A stretch of 64,000 bases of DNA from Lonepinella koalarum (lineage in GTDB: Bacteria > Pseudomonadota > Gammaproteobacteria > Enterobacterales > Pasteurellaceae): positions 82,479 to 146,478 of the forward strand of contig NZ_SRHX01000007.1 in NCBI RefSeq assembly GCF_004565475.1, read 5' to 3'. The notes under the pieces are model-generated. The model did no database searches. It saw nothing but the letters and a program-made list of their open reading frames with translations, and was not told where the DNA came from. Shown here in pieces: positions 29,784 through 39,459 of the stretch (position 1 is its first letter; each line of letters opens with the position of its first letter). The position numbers were made by a program, and so were the translations under genes.

Positions 29784-31118
29784 TTATTTAAATTCATCAA
29801 TCACATTCGCCTGCACTTCTGCACCAGCGTTATTAATCGGTTGCCACGGGGAATAAATGCCCGAGAGATCTTGACTGGCTAAACCTAATCGCACCGCTTG
29901 ATCCACGATAATGCGTGCCACGTCAAAATGGCGAGAAAGCGGATAATGTTCAAGCTGTTGTTTTAACACAAGGCTTAAATCAATCGGTTGATTGTGTTCA
30001 CGTTGGGCGATGAGCAAGGTTTGCATCGTTTCTACAATTTGATCGTGCAAGTCTGTAAGCTCTTCATACTGCAATTCATCTGGCAATTCACCAAGTGCAT
30101 CTTCATCTCGCAACAGCAATTCTTCATCACGCAAATCAATCAAGCGTTCCGCTTGAGCCGTCCACAAATACCACGGTGCATCAAAATAATGATGAATAGA
30201 ATTTCGTAGCCGTTGGCTAAACACCCGATTTTTATCCATATCAATGGCAGTACGAATAAATTTATGCACATGGCGGTCGTAGCCGATCCACAAGTCAATG
30301 GCTTGCTGTCCCCAGCTGATAATGCGGTCAAGTTTTGCCTGCAAATCTACAATCAACTGGTCAATAAAATACAGCGTGCTATTCCCGATAATACAGTCTT
30401 GAATCCGCAGAAGTTGTGCTTGTAGCTTGTCGCCAGCAGCGTTTAAGGTGTCTTGCAATTCTCGCAAATTGCCCGATGTTTCATCTAACAACCGTTCACA
30501 GCTGGCAATCGCCGCTTGCCAATCTTTGCTTAACAAATCAGCGATTTCTTGCTTAATCCCCTGCTGATTTTCGTCCATTATACGTTGCGATAAATCAATG
30601 CTATCAAAAATCTCTGCCACGGAATATTTAAGCGGTGCAAACACATTTCGCCGCCAAAAATACGCATCTTCGTTTTTCCGCACACCTTCTTCAGCAGACT
30701 CTGATGCACGCTGAATTTCATCTGCCACAATAGCAAGCTGCACGGATAATCGTAGAGCGGAAAATTCACGTTGACGAATATAATAATCAGACACGCCCAC
30801 ACCCAACGGGGTCAAGCGGTAAATGGAAAGCCCTTCGGTGAAATCACTACTAAAACGGTTTAAAAACCGCTGTTTCACTAAATCATTAATGGCATTGTTG
30901 GCTCGGGTGACGACACTCTCAGAATACTCAAATTCAGAAGACACTTGACGGAAAATATCCACCAAATCAGATTCTTGCATCTCGCCGTCAAAACGTTCGT
31001 TATTATAAAGTGCAATGGCAAGTAAAAACGCTAGCCGTTCGGTGTTGAGCGATAGCGAAAATTCCCGCTCTCTCGCCCACGACACCAATTCAGGGATAGT
31101 TTGTGATGTTTCAGACAT
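29784..31118 (-). CDS. mukF: Chromosome partition protein MukF (kleisin)
   Basis: Kleisin subunit of the MukBEF complex, 444 residues, first gene of the operon. It starts with a winged-helix dimerisation domain ([20 protein letters not shown]), then a helical middle region that binds MukE and a C-terminal winged helix that contacts the MukB head. Length matches relatives. Its ATG lies 22 bases from a 269-bp inverted-repeat element, so any promoter must lie inside or beyond that element. Confidence 0.96.
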   Translation of the reverse strand: MSETSQTIPELVSWAREREFSLSLNTERLAFLLAIALYNNERFDGEMQESDLVDIFRQVSSEFEYSESVVTRANNAINDLVKQRFLNRFSSDFTEGLSIYRLTPLGVGVSDYYIRQREFSALRLSVQLAIVADEIQRASESAEEGVRKNEDAYFWRRNVFAPLKYSVAEIFDSIDLSQRIMDENQQGIKQEIADLLSKDWQAAIASCERLLDETSGNLRELQDTLNAAGDKLQAQLLRIQDCIIGNSTLYFIDQLIVDLQAKLDRIISWGQQAIDLWIGYDRHVHKFIRTAIDMDKNRVFSQRLRNSIHHYFDAPWYLWTAQAERLIDLRDEELLLRDEDALGELPDELQYEELTDLHDQIVETMQTLLIAQREHNQPIDLSLVLKQQLEHYPLSRHFDVARIIVDQAVRLGLASQDLSGIYSPWQPINNAGAEVQANVIDEFK

Positions 31119-31139
31119 TAAAATTTCTCACAACTTGTA

Positions 31140-31408
31140 GGGTCTGTTGACCTTTTGGTTTGACCTATTTGCTAGAGCTTAATTTTAGCCAAATCAAGGC
31201 GGAAAACCTGCCGTTTGGTCATTCCAAACAAAGGTTTTTCAACGCCGAGTTGGCTAAAATTAAGCCTAGCCCTTTGGGTTGTGGCTAAAATCGCCACATC
31301 CCGCATCATAAAACTTGTGAATGGAATAACCATTCACTACGTTTTATTCCTTGCCTGTGACGATTTTAGCCGACAACAAATAGGTCAAACCAAAAGGTCA
31401 ACAGACCC
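31140..31408. mobile_element. MITE-like element with 32-bp perfect terminal inverted repeats
   Basis: The ends 31140-31171 and 31377-31408 are perfect inverted copies of 32 bases starting GGGTCTGTTGACC and reading on to GACCTATTTG. The 269-bp body encodes no transposase and is full of smaller dyads: CTTAATTTTAGCCAA with TTGGCTAAAATTAAG, GTGGC with GCCAC, and GTGAATGG with CCATTCAC. No clear target-site duplication is seen at the borders. The GGGTCTGTTGA-type end recalls IS5-group insertion sequences, but that family link is inference. It separates acnA from mukF. Confidence 0.75.
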
Positions 31409-31512
31409 CAATAAAAATATAAAATTAGACAGGATTATACAGGATCTTTAGGGGGATTGTAAGGGGGGTAAAAAAGGGGATCGCTCCCCTATTTTTATGC
31501 CTAATTTTACGC

Positions 31513-34167
31513 CTATGCGTCTTTCAAATACTGCCGTAACACATATTGCAAAATGCCATCATTTTTATAGTATTCAATTTCAATGGCGGAATCTAGGCGG
31601 GCTTTCACCTTAAATTGCGTTTCTTTGCCACTGGGATGCACGGCTTTTACATCAAGCATTTTAAAGGGTTTTAAATCCTTGGCTAAGCCTGTAATGCTAA
31701 AGGTTTCCGAGCCGTCTAAACCAAGGCTTTCGGCATTTTCGCCCTCTTCAAACACCAAGGGGGCTATCCCCATGCCTACTAAATTACTGCGGTGAATCCG
31801 CTCAAAACTTTCCGCAATAATGGCTTTAATTCCAAGTAAAAATGTGCCTTTCGCCGCCCAGTCACGGGACGATCCAGAGCCGTATTCTTTACCCGCTAAC
31901 ACGATTAACGGCGTGCCGTCTTTGGCATAGGCTTGTGCGGTGTCAAACACAGTGTCCACCTTATCACTGGGGAAATGGCGACTAAAACCGCCCTCTTTAT
32001 TGGCAATTTTATTTTTAATCCGCACATTAGCAAAAGTGCCTCGCATCATCACTTCATGATTACCACGCCGTGAACCATAGGAGTTAAAATCCACAGGCTC
32101 TACGCCTTGTTCTTGCAAATAACGCCCCGCCGCCGTTTCGGGTTTAAATGAACCTGCGGGCGAAATATGGTCAGTGGTCACGGAATCGCCTAAATACAGC
32201 AATACACGAGCATCTTCAATATCCGTAATCGTCTTGGTTTCAACGGTTAAATTATCAAAAAATGGTGCTTGTTTAATGTAAGTAGAGCTTTCATTCCATT
32301 GATAATTTTCACTTAAATCCACTTCCAAGTCTTGCCAATCAGTTGAACCATCAAAAATCACATCGTAAACTTGCTGAAAATCTTCTTGTTTTAAACAATC
32401 ATGAATGGTCTGCACAATCTCGTCTCGACTTGGCCAAATATCTTTTAAAAAGACAGGGTTGCCATTGGGATCGGTGCCAAGGGGATCTTCTAATAAATTC
32501 AAATCCACTCGCCCCACTAAAGCATACGCCACCACCAACATCGGCGACATTAAAAAGTTCATTTTCACCTGTGGATGTACCCGTGCTTCAAAATTACGAT
32601 TGCCCGACAATACCGATGCCACCACCAGTTCCCCTTGATCCACGGCATTAGCAATATGTTCTGGCAAAGGCCCAGAGTTACCAATACAAGAAGTGCAACC
32701 ATAACCCACATTATAAAAACCTAAGGCATCTAAATCCGCATTTAAGCCCGAACGTGTTAAATATTGGGTGACCACTTTTGAACCTGGGGCAAGGGAAGTT
32801 TTCACCCAAGGTTGACTGGATAAACCTCGTTCCACCGCCTTGCGTGCCAACAAGCCCGCCCCAATCATTACCGCAGGATTCGATGTATTGGTGCAACTGG
32901 TAATGGCAGCAATCACGATATGACCATCGCTTAATGTATATTCTTGATTATTATGGGAAATCTGCTCGCTATGCAGGGTTTGACGATGATATTCGTTATC
33001 TAATAATGTTGTGACAGTGTCACCCAAATTTTTAACCAGCACTTTATCCTGTGGACGTTTTGGACCTGAAACCGTTGGCACTAAACTGTTTAAATCAAAT
33101 TCCACCACGGAAGAATAGGTAATGTCTTCTTTCCCCGTACGCCACAATAAGTTCTCTTTACAGTATTTTTCCACTAATTCAATTTGCGCTGGCGTTCGAT
33201 TGGTAGTGTGCATATATTCGAGCGTACGATCATCAATGGGGAAATAAGTCACCGTACAGCCAAACTCAGGCGACATATTAGAAATCGTGGCTCGGTCGGT
33301 GACGCTTAAACTGTCTAAGCCATCACCAAACACTTCCACAAATTTCCCCACCACCCCTTTATCACGCAATACTTTAGTAATGGATAACACCATATCCGTG
33401 GCAGTGCAATGATCAGGAATGCTGCCTGTGAGTTTTAATCCAATCACTTCAGGGCAAGTAAAGAAAATCGGTTGACCAAGCATAGCGGCTTCCGCTTCGA
33501 TACCGCCCACACCCCAAGCAATCACGCCAATGCCATTGACCATAGGGGTATGCGAATCAGTTCCCACCAAAGTATCAGGAAATAACCAACCATCTCGAGC
33601 AATCACACCTTGCGCCAAATATTCTAAATTCACTTGGTGACAAATCCCCATACCGGGTGGCACTACAGTAAAATTCTTCAAGCCTTTTTGTGCCCATTTG
33701 AGTAATTCATAACGTTCTTTATTACGTTCAAATTCAAGAGACACATTTTTATCATAGGCAGCGTCTGTGCCGAAAAAATCCACTTGCACCGAGTGATCAA
33801 TCACCAAATCCACGGGAATAGCAGGATTAATTTTCTCCCCGTCTTTACCATGACGCACATACTCTGCCCGCAGCGATGCCATATCCACCACCGCTGGCAC
33901 GCCGGTAAAGTCTTGCATTAAGATGCGTGCAGGTTTAAAGGGAATATCTTTATCCACAGGTTCTGGTGACCAATTTAATAAGGTATCAATATGCTCTTGA
34001 GTAATACTAAAATCATCATGATTACGCAGCACATTTTCTAATAAAATACGGATACTAAAGGGCAGTTTGGCGACTTTGTCTGCGTCTAATTCCGCAAGCC
34101 CACTATAATGATACTGTTTTCCCTGTAAAGATAATTGTTTTATACATTTTGCCTTTGAATTATTCAT
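31513..34167 (-). CDS. acnA: Aconitate hydratase A
   Basis: [4Fe-4S] enzyme of the TCA cycle that interconverts citrate and isocitrate, 884 residues from ATG 34167. Cluster ligands are Cys425 (ITSCTNTSNP), Cys491 and Cys494 (GCTSCIGNSG). Other blocks: VGTDSHTPMVNGIGVIAWGV and the C-terminal swivel domain with GKEYGSGSSRDWAAKG. An earlier TTG at 34179 is in frame, but GGAG sits properly before the ATG. Its presence means the organism has at least part of the oxidative TCA branch, unlike H. influenzae. Confidence 0.96.
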   Translation of the reverse strand: MNNSKAKCIKQLSLQGKQYHYSGLAELDADKVAKLPFSIRILLENVLRNHDDFSITQEHIDTLLNWSPEPVDKDIPFKPARILMQDFTGVPAVVDMASLRAEYVRHGKDGEKINPAIPVDLVIDHSVQVDFFGTDAAYDKNVSLEFERNKERYELLKWAQKGLKNFTVVPPGMGICHQVNLEYLAQGVIARDGWLFPDTLVGTDSHTPMVNGIGVIAWGVGGIEAEAAMLGQPIFFTCPEVIGLKLTGSIPDHCTATDMVLSITKVLRDKGVVGKFVEVFGDGLDSLSVTDRATISNMSPEFGCTVTYFPIDDRTLEYMHTTNRTPAQIELVEKYCKENLLWRTGKEDITYSSVVEFDLNSLVPTVSGPKRPQDKVLVKNLGDTVTTLLDNEYHRQTLHSEQISHNNQEYTLSDGHIVIAAITSCTNTSNPAVMIGAGLLARKAVERGLSSQPWVKTSLAPGSKVVTQYLTRSGLNADLDALGFYNVGYGCTSCIGNSGPLPEHIANAVDQGELVVASVLSGNRNFEARVHPQVKMNFLMSPMLVVAYALVGRVDLNLLEDPLGTDPNGNPVFLKDIWPSRDEIVQTIHDCLKQEDFQQVYDVIFDGSTDWQDLEVDLSENYQWNESSTYIKQAPFFDNLTVETKTITDIEDARVLLYLGDSVTTDHISPAGSFKPETAAGRYLQEQGVEPVDFNSYGSRRGNHEVMMRGTFANVRIKNKIANKEGGFSRHFPSDKVDTVFDTAQAYAKDGTPLIVLAGKEYGSGSSRDWAAKGTFLLGIKAIIAESFERIHRSNLVGMGIAPLVFEEGENAESLGLDGSETFSITGLAKDLKPFKMLDVKAVHPSGKETQFKVKARLDSAIEIEYYKNDGILQYVLRQYLKDA
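33011..33023. promoter_or_regulatory. matS site (MatP binding)
   Basis: GTGACAGTGTCAC, an exact GTGACRNYGTCAC match, inside acnA. Confidence 0.75.
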
Positions 34168-34439
34168 TTTCCACTCCAATCAAAAATAACAAATAAGAAT
34201 AAAAATCAATATTATCAATAAGATAATATCATATGTCTAGTTATAGCATAGTTTAGCTGAGAGATAAACCTTATTTTTCAATCTTGCCGATTTAGCCCTT
34301 TATCTCAAAATCTGCCCTCGCCCCTGCTTCGGTAGTTGAATAATTTCTAAGGGAATGATGAGTAGTAATTTTAATTTTTTATTGATATTTATGAATGCAA
34401 TCCGTACCATACGCAAATTAATTTTAACGGATAACACCA

Positions 34440-35363
34440 ATGATAACCGAACAATACAAAAAACAAACCTACAATCTGAACAAATTACAAAAACGCTTAC
34501 GCCGTAATGTGGGCAATGCCATTGCAGATTTTAATATGATTGAAGATGGCGATAAAGTGATGGTTTGCCTGTCAGGTGGGAAAGACAGTTATACTTTGTT
34601 GGATATTTTGCTCAATTTAAGGCTAAACGCTCCTATTCATTTTGATATTGTGGCGGTCAATCTTGATCAAAAACAACCGGGATTCCCTGAGCATATTTTG
34701 CCCCAATATTTAGCTAGCATTGGCGTGGATTACAAAATTGTGCAAGAAAACACCTACGGCATTGTGAAAGAAAAAATCCCCGAGGGGAAAACCACTTGTT
34801 CGCTCTGCTCTCGCCTACGCCGTGGCATTTTATACCGCACGGCTACGGAACTCGGAGCAACCAAAATTGCCTTGGGGCATCACCGTGATGATATGTTGGC
34901 GACCTTATTTTTGAATATGTTTTACGGCGGAAAACTGAAATCCATGCCACCGAAATTAATCAGCGATGACGGCAAGCAAATTGTGATCCGTCCGTTGGCT
35001 TATTGTAAAGAAAAAGACATTGAAAAATACGCCATTGCGAAACAATTTCCGATTATTCCATGTAATCTTTGTGGTTCGCAACCGAATTTGCAGCGTCAAG
35101 TGGTGAAAGACATGTTGAATACGTGGGATCGCCAATATCCGGGGCGATTAGAAACCATGTTTAGTGCAATGCAAGATATTGTGCCGTCCCATTTGTGTGA
35201 TGCGGAATTGTTTGATTTTAAAGGGATTAAAAAAGGTGTGGTAATTGATGGCATTGAGGGGGATTTGGCGTTTGATAAGGAAGAATTTTCTGCGGTGTCC
35301 TTGAATGATGAAAATGAAGATTTTGAGTTAGAGGGGAAAATTGCGTTTAGGGAAGTTATTTGA
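34440..35363 (+). CDS. ttcA: tRNA 2-thiocytidine(32) synthetase TtcA
   Basis: Installs the 2-thio group on cytidine 32 of certain tRNAs; a cytosolic PP-loop ATPase with a [4Fe-4S] cluster. Of its 307 residues, the PP-loop is CLSGGKDS (44-50), and two CxxC pairs are seen at Cys120/Cys123 ([10 protein letters not shown]) and Cys208/Cys211 (CNLCGSQ). Length matches E. coli. It is divergent from acnA across 270 bases in which I see no clear promoter. The ribosome-binding site is weak (GGATAAC). A single uptake core lies just after the stop. Confidence 0.95.
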   Translation: MITEQYKKQTYNLNKLQKRLRRNVGNAIADFNMIEDGDKVMVCLSGGKDSYTLLDILLNLRLNAPIHFDIVAVNLDQKQPGFPEHILPQYLASIGVDYKIVQENTYGIVKEKIPEGKTTCSLCSRLRRGILYRTATELGATKIALGHHRDDMLATLFLNMFYGGKLKSMPPKLISDDGKQIVIRPLAYCKEKDIEKYAIAKQFPIIPCNLCGSQPNLQRQVVKDMLNTWDRQYPGRLETMFSAMQDIVPSHLCDAELFDFKGIKKGVVIDGIEGDLAFDKEEFSAVSLNDENEDFELEGKIAFREVI

Positions 35364-35668
35364 TGAAATAAAGTGCGGTGGAAAATTGGAGAATACCTAG
35401 CACTGGCGTACTAGGTTAAGCATGGTGACGCTACTCCGTAGCTTAGGAAAAATAGCTATTTATTCACCTTACTTTTACTCCGCTCGATCAAATCGCTCCC
35501 CGTCTGAACCGCCTTTGCGACTTGGCATTTTTAGCTAAATTTTGCTTGTCTGAGCGAAGCGAGTTCAAAATTTAGCGTGAATAAAATGCCAAATGAGCAA
35601 AGATAAGCGGTGAAGTCGGGGTGTGCTTTCTTTTGTTACTTTTCTTTGCACAAGCAAAGAAAAGTAAA
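35364..35668. repeat. Structured intergenic repeat region between ttcA and sppA
   Basis: 305 bases without a gene, made of nested dyads. An outer stem TTGGCATTTT (35522-35531) with AAAATGCCAA (35583-35592) encloses GCTAAATTTTG (35534-35544) with CAAAATTTAGC (35566-35576). A separate perfect 14-bp stem, TTACTTTTCTTTGC (35636-35649) with GCAAAGAAAAGTAA (35654-35667), ends at the sppA stop and can serve as its terminator. An uptake core is at 35371-35379. This is typical of dispersed intergenic repeats in this family. Confidence 0.7.
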
Positions 35669-37567
35669 TCACTTCACAACCCCACAATTCAAACAATACA
35701 AATACTGCCCTTTCGGATCATTAAATTTCCCCAAAATTCCCAACTGATTTCTCAATTGATCCTGTACTTGTTTAGCCTCTGGTAATCCAACCATTTCACT
35801 TACACTAGTTTTCACTAAGGATTTCGCTCCTTGCTGTAAGGATTGTAGTAAAGCTTTAAAACCTTGCGGTTCTTCATCAAACCATTCAATAGAATAATTT
35901 GCTTTCTCACCTATTTGTTGATCGGCTAATTCTTGAGCTTTTCTTACCGCGGTTTCAAAATCGCCCAGTTCATCTACTAACTTATATTGTAACGCATCTT
36001 GTCCTAACCAGACTTGCCCTTGGGCTATTTTATCAACTTCTGCTTTGGATAAATGGCGACCACGGCTCACTACGTCCAAAAAACGCTCATATCCTTGTTC
36101 TATTTCTAATTGAAAAACCTCTTTGAGTTCATCAGATAACGGGCTTGTAGAAGATAATTCACTTAATTTAGAAGTACTAATACCATCGGCGGATATACCA
36201 ATTTTTTTCAAACTATTTTCAAAAGTTGGAAATATTGAAAAAATACCGATGGAACCTGTTATTGTATTTTTATCTGCCACAATATAATCCGTAGTACTTG
36301 CAATCCAATAGCCTCCCGAAGCTGCTTCTGCTCCCATTGACGTCACAACAGGTTTTCCAAGTGCTTGCAAGTTATCAATTTCTTGACGAATAACTTCAGA
36401 AGCAAAGGCACTCCCACCCGGGCTATTCACGCGTAATATAACGGCTTTCACGGTTTCATCATTAGCTGCTTGATGTAATAAATTCGCAATGGTATCACCA
36501 CCGACTTCATTTTCATAGCTTTCGCCATCAACAATTGCCCCTTCAACATTGACTACCGCAATTTTATGAGTTGGATTAGAAAAATGACTATCCCCTAATT
36601 GACGATCAGGTAAAGCAGATAAGTATGTGTCAAAATCCACATTTTTAAATTCCGTTACATCATTATCCTGTGTATTTTCACCAAAAAGTGCGGTTAATTT
36701 TTGCTGAATTTCTGCCATTGTGGTAAATTCTGTAATTAACTTGCGTTGTTTGACATAAGCGCTACTATCCCCTTTCAAGGCTTTCAAATCTGCTAAATAT
36801 TGCGGGCTATCTGGCAATACTTGATTAGGTTCAATTTGACGGTTCTTGGCTACAATATCACGGAAATTTATCCACATACCACTTAACCAACGTTCAGCAT
36901 TCGCTTTAGCGGCAGGCGACATATCATCGCGTAAAAATGGTTCAACGGCTGATTTATAAGTGCCTACACGGAAAATATGAGGGGTTATCTCTAGTTTATC
37001 TAGCATAGATTTAAAATATAGATTCTGTGCAGATAAACCATGAATATCCACTGTTCCCATTGGATTTAAATAAATTTCATCGGCAAAACTTGCTAGAAAA
37101 TACTGACTTTGGCTATAATTTCCTGCTAACGCAATGACGGGTTTATGTTGTGCTTTAAAATGTTGAATTGCCGACCCCACATATTCCAACGCAGGTAGAT
37201 CTGCTCCTTGGAAATAATTTAAATCTAGTACTAGCCCTTTAATGCGATCATCATTTTTAGCATTTTCAATAGCATAAACTACATCAAAGGTTGAAATTTT
37301 ACGAGTTATATTACTCCCATCTAATTCATTTAAAGCCCTTTGCCATGATAGATATTTTTCACGATTATCAGCTAAATAACCATTTAAATTTAATAATAAT
37401 GCCCCTTGTTCACCAACTAGTTGAACATTATTAGTTTGTGAATTGAACAGACTAATTATGGTTGCAAGAAATAATACAAAGAGTAAAAAAACAAGGTTCA
37501 TCACCACGCGACGAACAAAATTGATAGCTTTCCAAATTATTTTAAAAAAATTAAAAATAGTTTTCAT
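35669..37567 (-). CDS. sppA: Signal peptide peptidase SppA (protease IV)
   Basis: Inner-membrane serine protease that degrades cleaved signal peptides. The 632-residue protein has one N-terminal membrane helix (about 23-42) and two tandem ClpP-like domains. The catalytic dyad is Lys205 in RVGTYKSAVEPF of the first domain and Ser417 in GAEAASGGYW of the second, as in the E. coli enzyme. Ribosome-binding site AAGGAAG lies before the ATG. It is divergent from the ydjA-like nitroreductase gene, an arrangement shared with E. coli. Confidence 0.95.
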   Translation of the reverse strand: MKTIFNFFKIIWKAINFVRRVVMNLVFLLFVLFLATIISLFNSQTNNVQLVGEQGALLLNLNGYLADNREKYLSWQRALNELDGSNITRKISTFDVVYAIENAKNDDRIKGLVLDLNYFQGADLPALEYVGSAIQHFKAQHKPVIALAGNYSQSQYFLASFADEIYLNPMGTVDIHGLSAQNLYFKSMLDKLEITPHIFRVGTYKSAVEPFLRDDMSPAAKANAERWLSGMWINFRDIVAKNRQIEPNQVLPDSPQYLADLKALKGDSSAYVKQRKLITEFTTMAEIQQKLTALFGENTQDNDVTEFKNVDFDTYLSALPDRQLGDSHFSNPTHKIAVVNVEGAIVDGESYENEVGGDTIANLLHQAANDETVKAVILRVNSPGGSAFASEVIRQEIDNLQALGKPVVTSMGAEAASGGYWIASTTDYIVADKNTITGSIGIFSIFPTFENSLKKIGISADGISTSKLSELSSTSPLSDELKEVFQLEIEQGYERFLDVVSRGRHLSKAEVDKIAQGQVWLGQDALQYKLVDELGDFETAVRKAQELADQQIGEKANYSIEWFDEEPQGFKALLQSLQQGAKSLVKTSVSEMVGLPEAKQVQDQLRNQLGILGKFNDPKGQYLYCLNCGVVK

Positions 37568-37723
37568 AGAACTTCCTTATTGTAAAATTAAACCGCATTT
37601 AATAAACTAAGCAATTATTTTAATGAATAATTGCATTAAAAAGAAATATACCGCAAAAATGACAAGTTTTCACGGTATTTTTATGTTAGAATTTTCAATT
37701 TATTATTCATAATAAGGACAGTT

Positions 37724-38278
37724 ATGGACGCATTAGAATTACTGACAACTCGCCGGTCAAATAAAAAATTAGTCGCTCCGGCCCCTAATAAAGAACAACT
37801 GGAACAAATTTTTCAAGCGGCTTTACGTACGCCTGATCATGGAAAACTGAAACCTTATCGTTTCGTTGTAATTGCAGATAAGGGCTTAATAAAATTAGCT
37901 AATGCCTTAACTCAAGTCGCAACCGATCTTAACTTAGATAATAAGCAATTTAGTAAAATTGATAAAATTTGTGCAAGTCCAATGGTAATTGCGGTCGTTG
38001 CTAAACTTGATCCGAAAGTTGACAAGGTGCCAGAATGGGAACAATTAGTGGCGGCGGGTTGTGCAACCTATGGTATTCAATTAGCGGCTCAAAGTTTAGG
38101 CTTTGATAATGTATGGATTACTGGTAAATGGGCGGGTGGTGATGCATTACGTCAGACTTTAAATTGTACAGAACAAGAAAAAATTGTTGCATTATTATTA
38201 ATCGGTACAGCGGAGAATGAAAAATTAGAACGTGATAGTAAGACCGCTGATACACAAGATTTTGTTTCATATTTATAG
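37724..38278 (+). CDS. ydjA: YdjA-type nitroreductase-family oxidoreductase
   Basis: Small FMN-binding protein of 184 residues. The start, MDALELLTTRRSNKKL, and the APDHG-like TPDHGKLKPYRFVVI carry the FMN-contacting Arg pair and loop of the family; EWEQLVAAGCATYGIQLAAQ and LLLIGTAE follow. The physiological substrate is unknown. Its place divergent from sppA is the same as in E. coli. AGGACAG precedes the ATG. The dedA-like gene follows after 8 bases, so the two form an operon. Confidence 0.9.
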   Translation: MDALELLTTRRSNKKLVAPAPNKEQLEQIFQAALRTPDHGKLKPYRFVVIADKGLIKLANALTQVATDLNLDNKQFSKIDKICASPMVIAVVAKLDPKVDKVPEWEQLVAAGCATYGIQLAAQSLGFDNVWITGKWAGGDALRQTLNCTEQEKIVALLLIGTAENEKLERDSKTADTQDFVSYL

Positions 38279-38286
38279 GATTTTTA

Positions 38287-38895
38287 ATGGACGTTTTAAT
38301 TAGTTTTTTTACCGACTACGGTTATTGGGCGGTACTTTTCGTACTGATTATCTGTGGTTTTGGTGTGCCTATTCCTGAAGATATTACGCTGGTTTCAGGA
38401 GGTATTATTGCCGGGCTTTATCCCGAAAGTGTAAATGTACATCTTATGTTAACAGTGAGTATGATCGGTGTATTAGCTGGTGATAGTACAATGTACTGGC
38501 TTGGTCGTATTTATGGCATAAAAATACTTCGTTTTCGCCCTTTACGAAAATTACTTTCAGCCAAACGTTTGAAAAACGTACGTGAAAAATTTGATCAATA
38601 TGGTAATCGTGTACTTTTTATCGCTCGTTTTTTACCCGGCTTAAGAGCTCCAATTTATATGGTTTCTGGAATTACTAATCGTGTAAGTTATACTCGTTTT
38701 TTATTATTAGATTTTTGTGCTGCGATTATTTCTGTTCCTGTGTGGGTGTATTTAGGTTACCACGGAGCCAATAACCGTGATTGGTTAGCTCAACAAATAA
38801 AAAACGGACAACATGGTATTTATGTCATTATAGCTGTGGTCGTGTTGTATATTGGCTACAAAATCTATAAAGCTAAAAAAGCGAAGAACAAATGA
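38287..38895 (+). CDS. DedA-family membrane protein
   Basis: Inner-membrane protein of 202 residues with several hydrophobic segments. The family features are the re-entrant region GFGVPIPEDITLVSGG and the conserved FIARFLPGLRAPIYMVSGIT (Arg and Pro-Gly) near residues 116-135. DedA proteins move lipid carriers or phospholipids across the membrane and support proton-motive force. Which of the several E. coli paralogs it corresponds to is not clear. It follows the nitroreductase gene by 8 bases and is followed by two hairpins. Confidence 0.88.
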   Translation: MDVLISFFTDYGYWAVLFVLIICGFGVPIPEDITLVSGGIIAGLYPESVNVHLMLTVSMIGVLAGDSTMYWLGRIYGIKILRFRPLRKLLSAKRLKNVREKFDQYGNRVLFIARFLPGLRAPIYMVSGITNRVSYTRFLLLDFCAAIISVPVWVYLGYHGANNRDWLAQQIKNGQHGIYVIIAVVVLYIGYKIYKAKKAKNK

Positions 38896-38932
38896 TAATG
38901 AGTAGTGCAATTATTTATATCATTAATTCAAT

Positions 38933-38983
38933 GCCACCAATTACAGGTGGCAACCAAAAGCGTAGAAAACACTACGCTTTTTT
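38933..38983. terminator. Tandem hairpins between dedA-like gene and sspB
   Basis: GCCACC (38933-38938) pairs with GGTGGC (38946-38951). Then AAAAGCGTAG (38956-38965) pairs with CTACGCTTTT (38972-38981) and is followed by T residues. The second hairpin is a standard terminator and serves both convergent transcripts. Confidence 0.8.
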
Positions 38984-38991
38984 CTCTCATA

Positions 38992-39459
38992 CTATTTAAT
39001 AATTTTCAAATGTGATGCCGATTTATTATCTGTTTTCTTGGCTTTATTTAGATTAGCTTTTGGTTTATCCACAATATCTTGGAAATTAGTTGGTTGTTCA
39101 ATTTGTGCGGTCTGATCTAATTCATCATAAATCATTTCAGGTTCAAACATCACACCGTCACCATTCTCACGAGCGTAAATAGCTAAAACCGCCCCCATTG
39201 GGATATACACATCTCTTGGCATTCCTTGAAAACGTGCATTGAATTCAATCGCGCTATTACCTAAAGATAATGCGCCAACTGCGCCAGATGAAATATTTAA
39301 CACAATCTGACCATCTTTCACATATTCTTGTGGTACTACAACTCCACTATAGGTTGCATCCACCACTAAATAAGGCGTAAAATTATTATCAACCAACCAG
39401 TCATAATATGCTCTTAATAAATAAGGACGTTTAGGCGTCGATTTATATTCCATTACCAT
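38992..39459 (-). CDS. sspB: SspB, ClpXP specificity adaptor
   Basis: Cytosolic adaptor of 155 residues that binds ssrA-tagged proteins and delivers them to ClpXP. The N-terminal substrate-binding domain is clear (RPYLLRAYYDWLVDN, TPYLVVDATY, ARFQGMPRDVYIPMGAVLAI, NGDGVMFEPE). A flexible linker follows, then a basic C-terminal motif (SASHLKIIK) that docks on ClpX. The ATG overlaps the sspA stop (TAATG); an alternative ATG two codons later is possible. The tmRNA gene and smpB are also in this window. Confidence 0.95.
   Translation of the reverse strand: MVMEYKSTPKRPYLLRAYYDWLVDNNFTPYLVVDATYSGVVVPQEYVKDGQIVLNISSGAVGALSLGNSAIEFNARFQGMPRDVYIPMGAVLAIYARENGDGVMFEPEMIYDELDQTAQIEQPTNFQDIVDKPKANLNKAKKTDNKSASHLKIIK

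Noticed and set aside
31215..31451. 78-codon frame inside the inverted-repeat element
   Set aside because: It crosses the right terminal repeat and has no transposase motif; a shadow of repeat sequence.
34316..34335. Match of 17 bases, CTCGCCCCTGCTTCGGT, between the acnA-ttcA gap and mukB (28707)
   Set aside because: By rough estimate a match of this length is expected by chance about once in several such windows; no wider similarity is seen.
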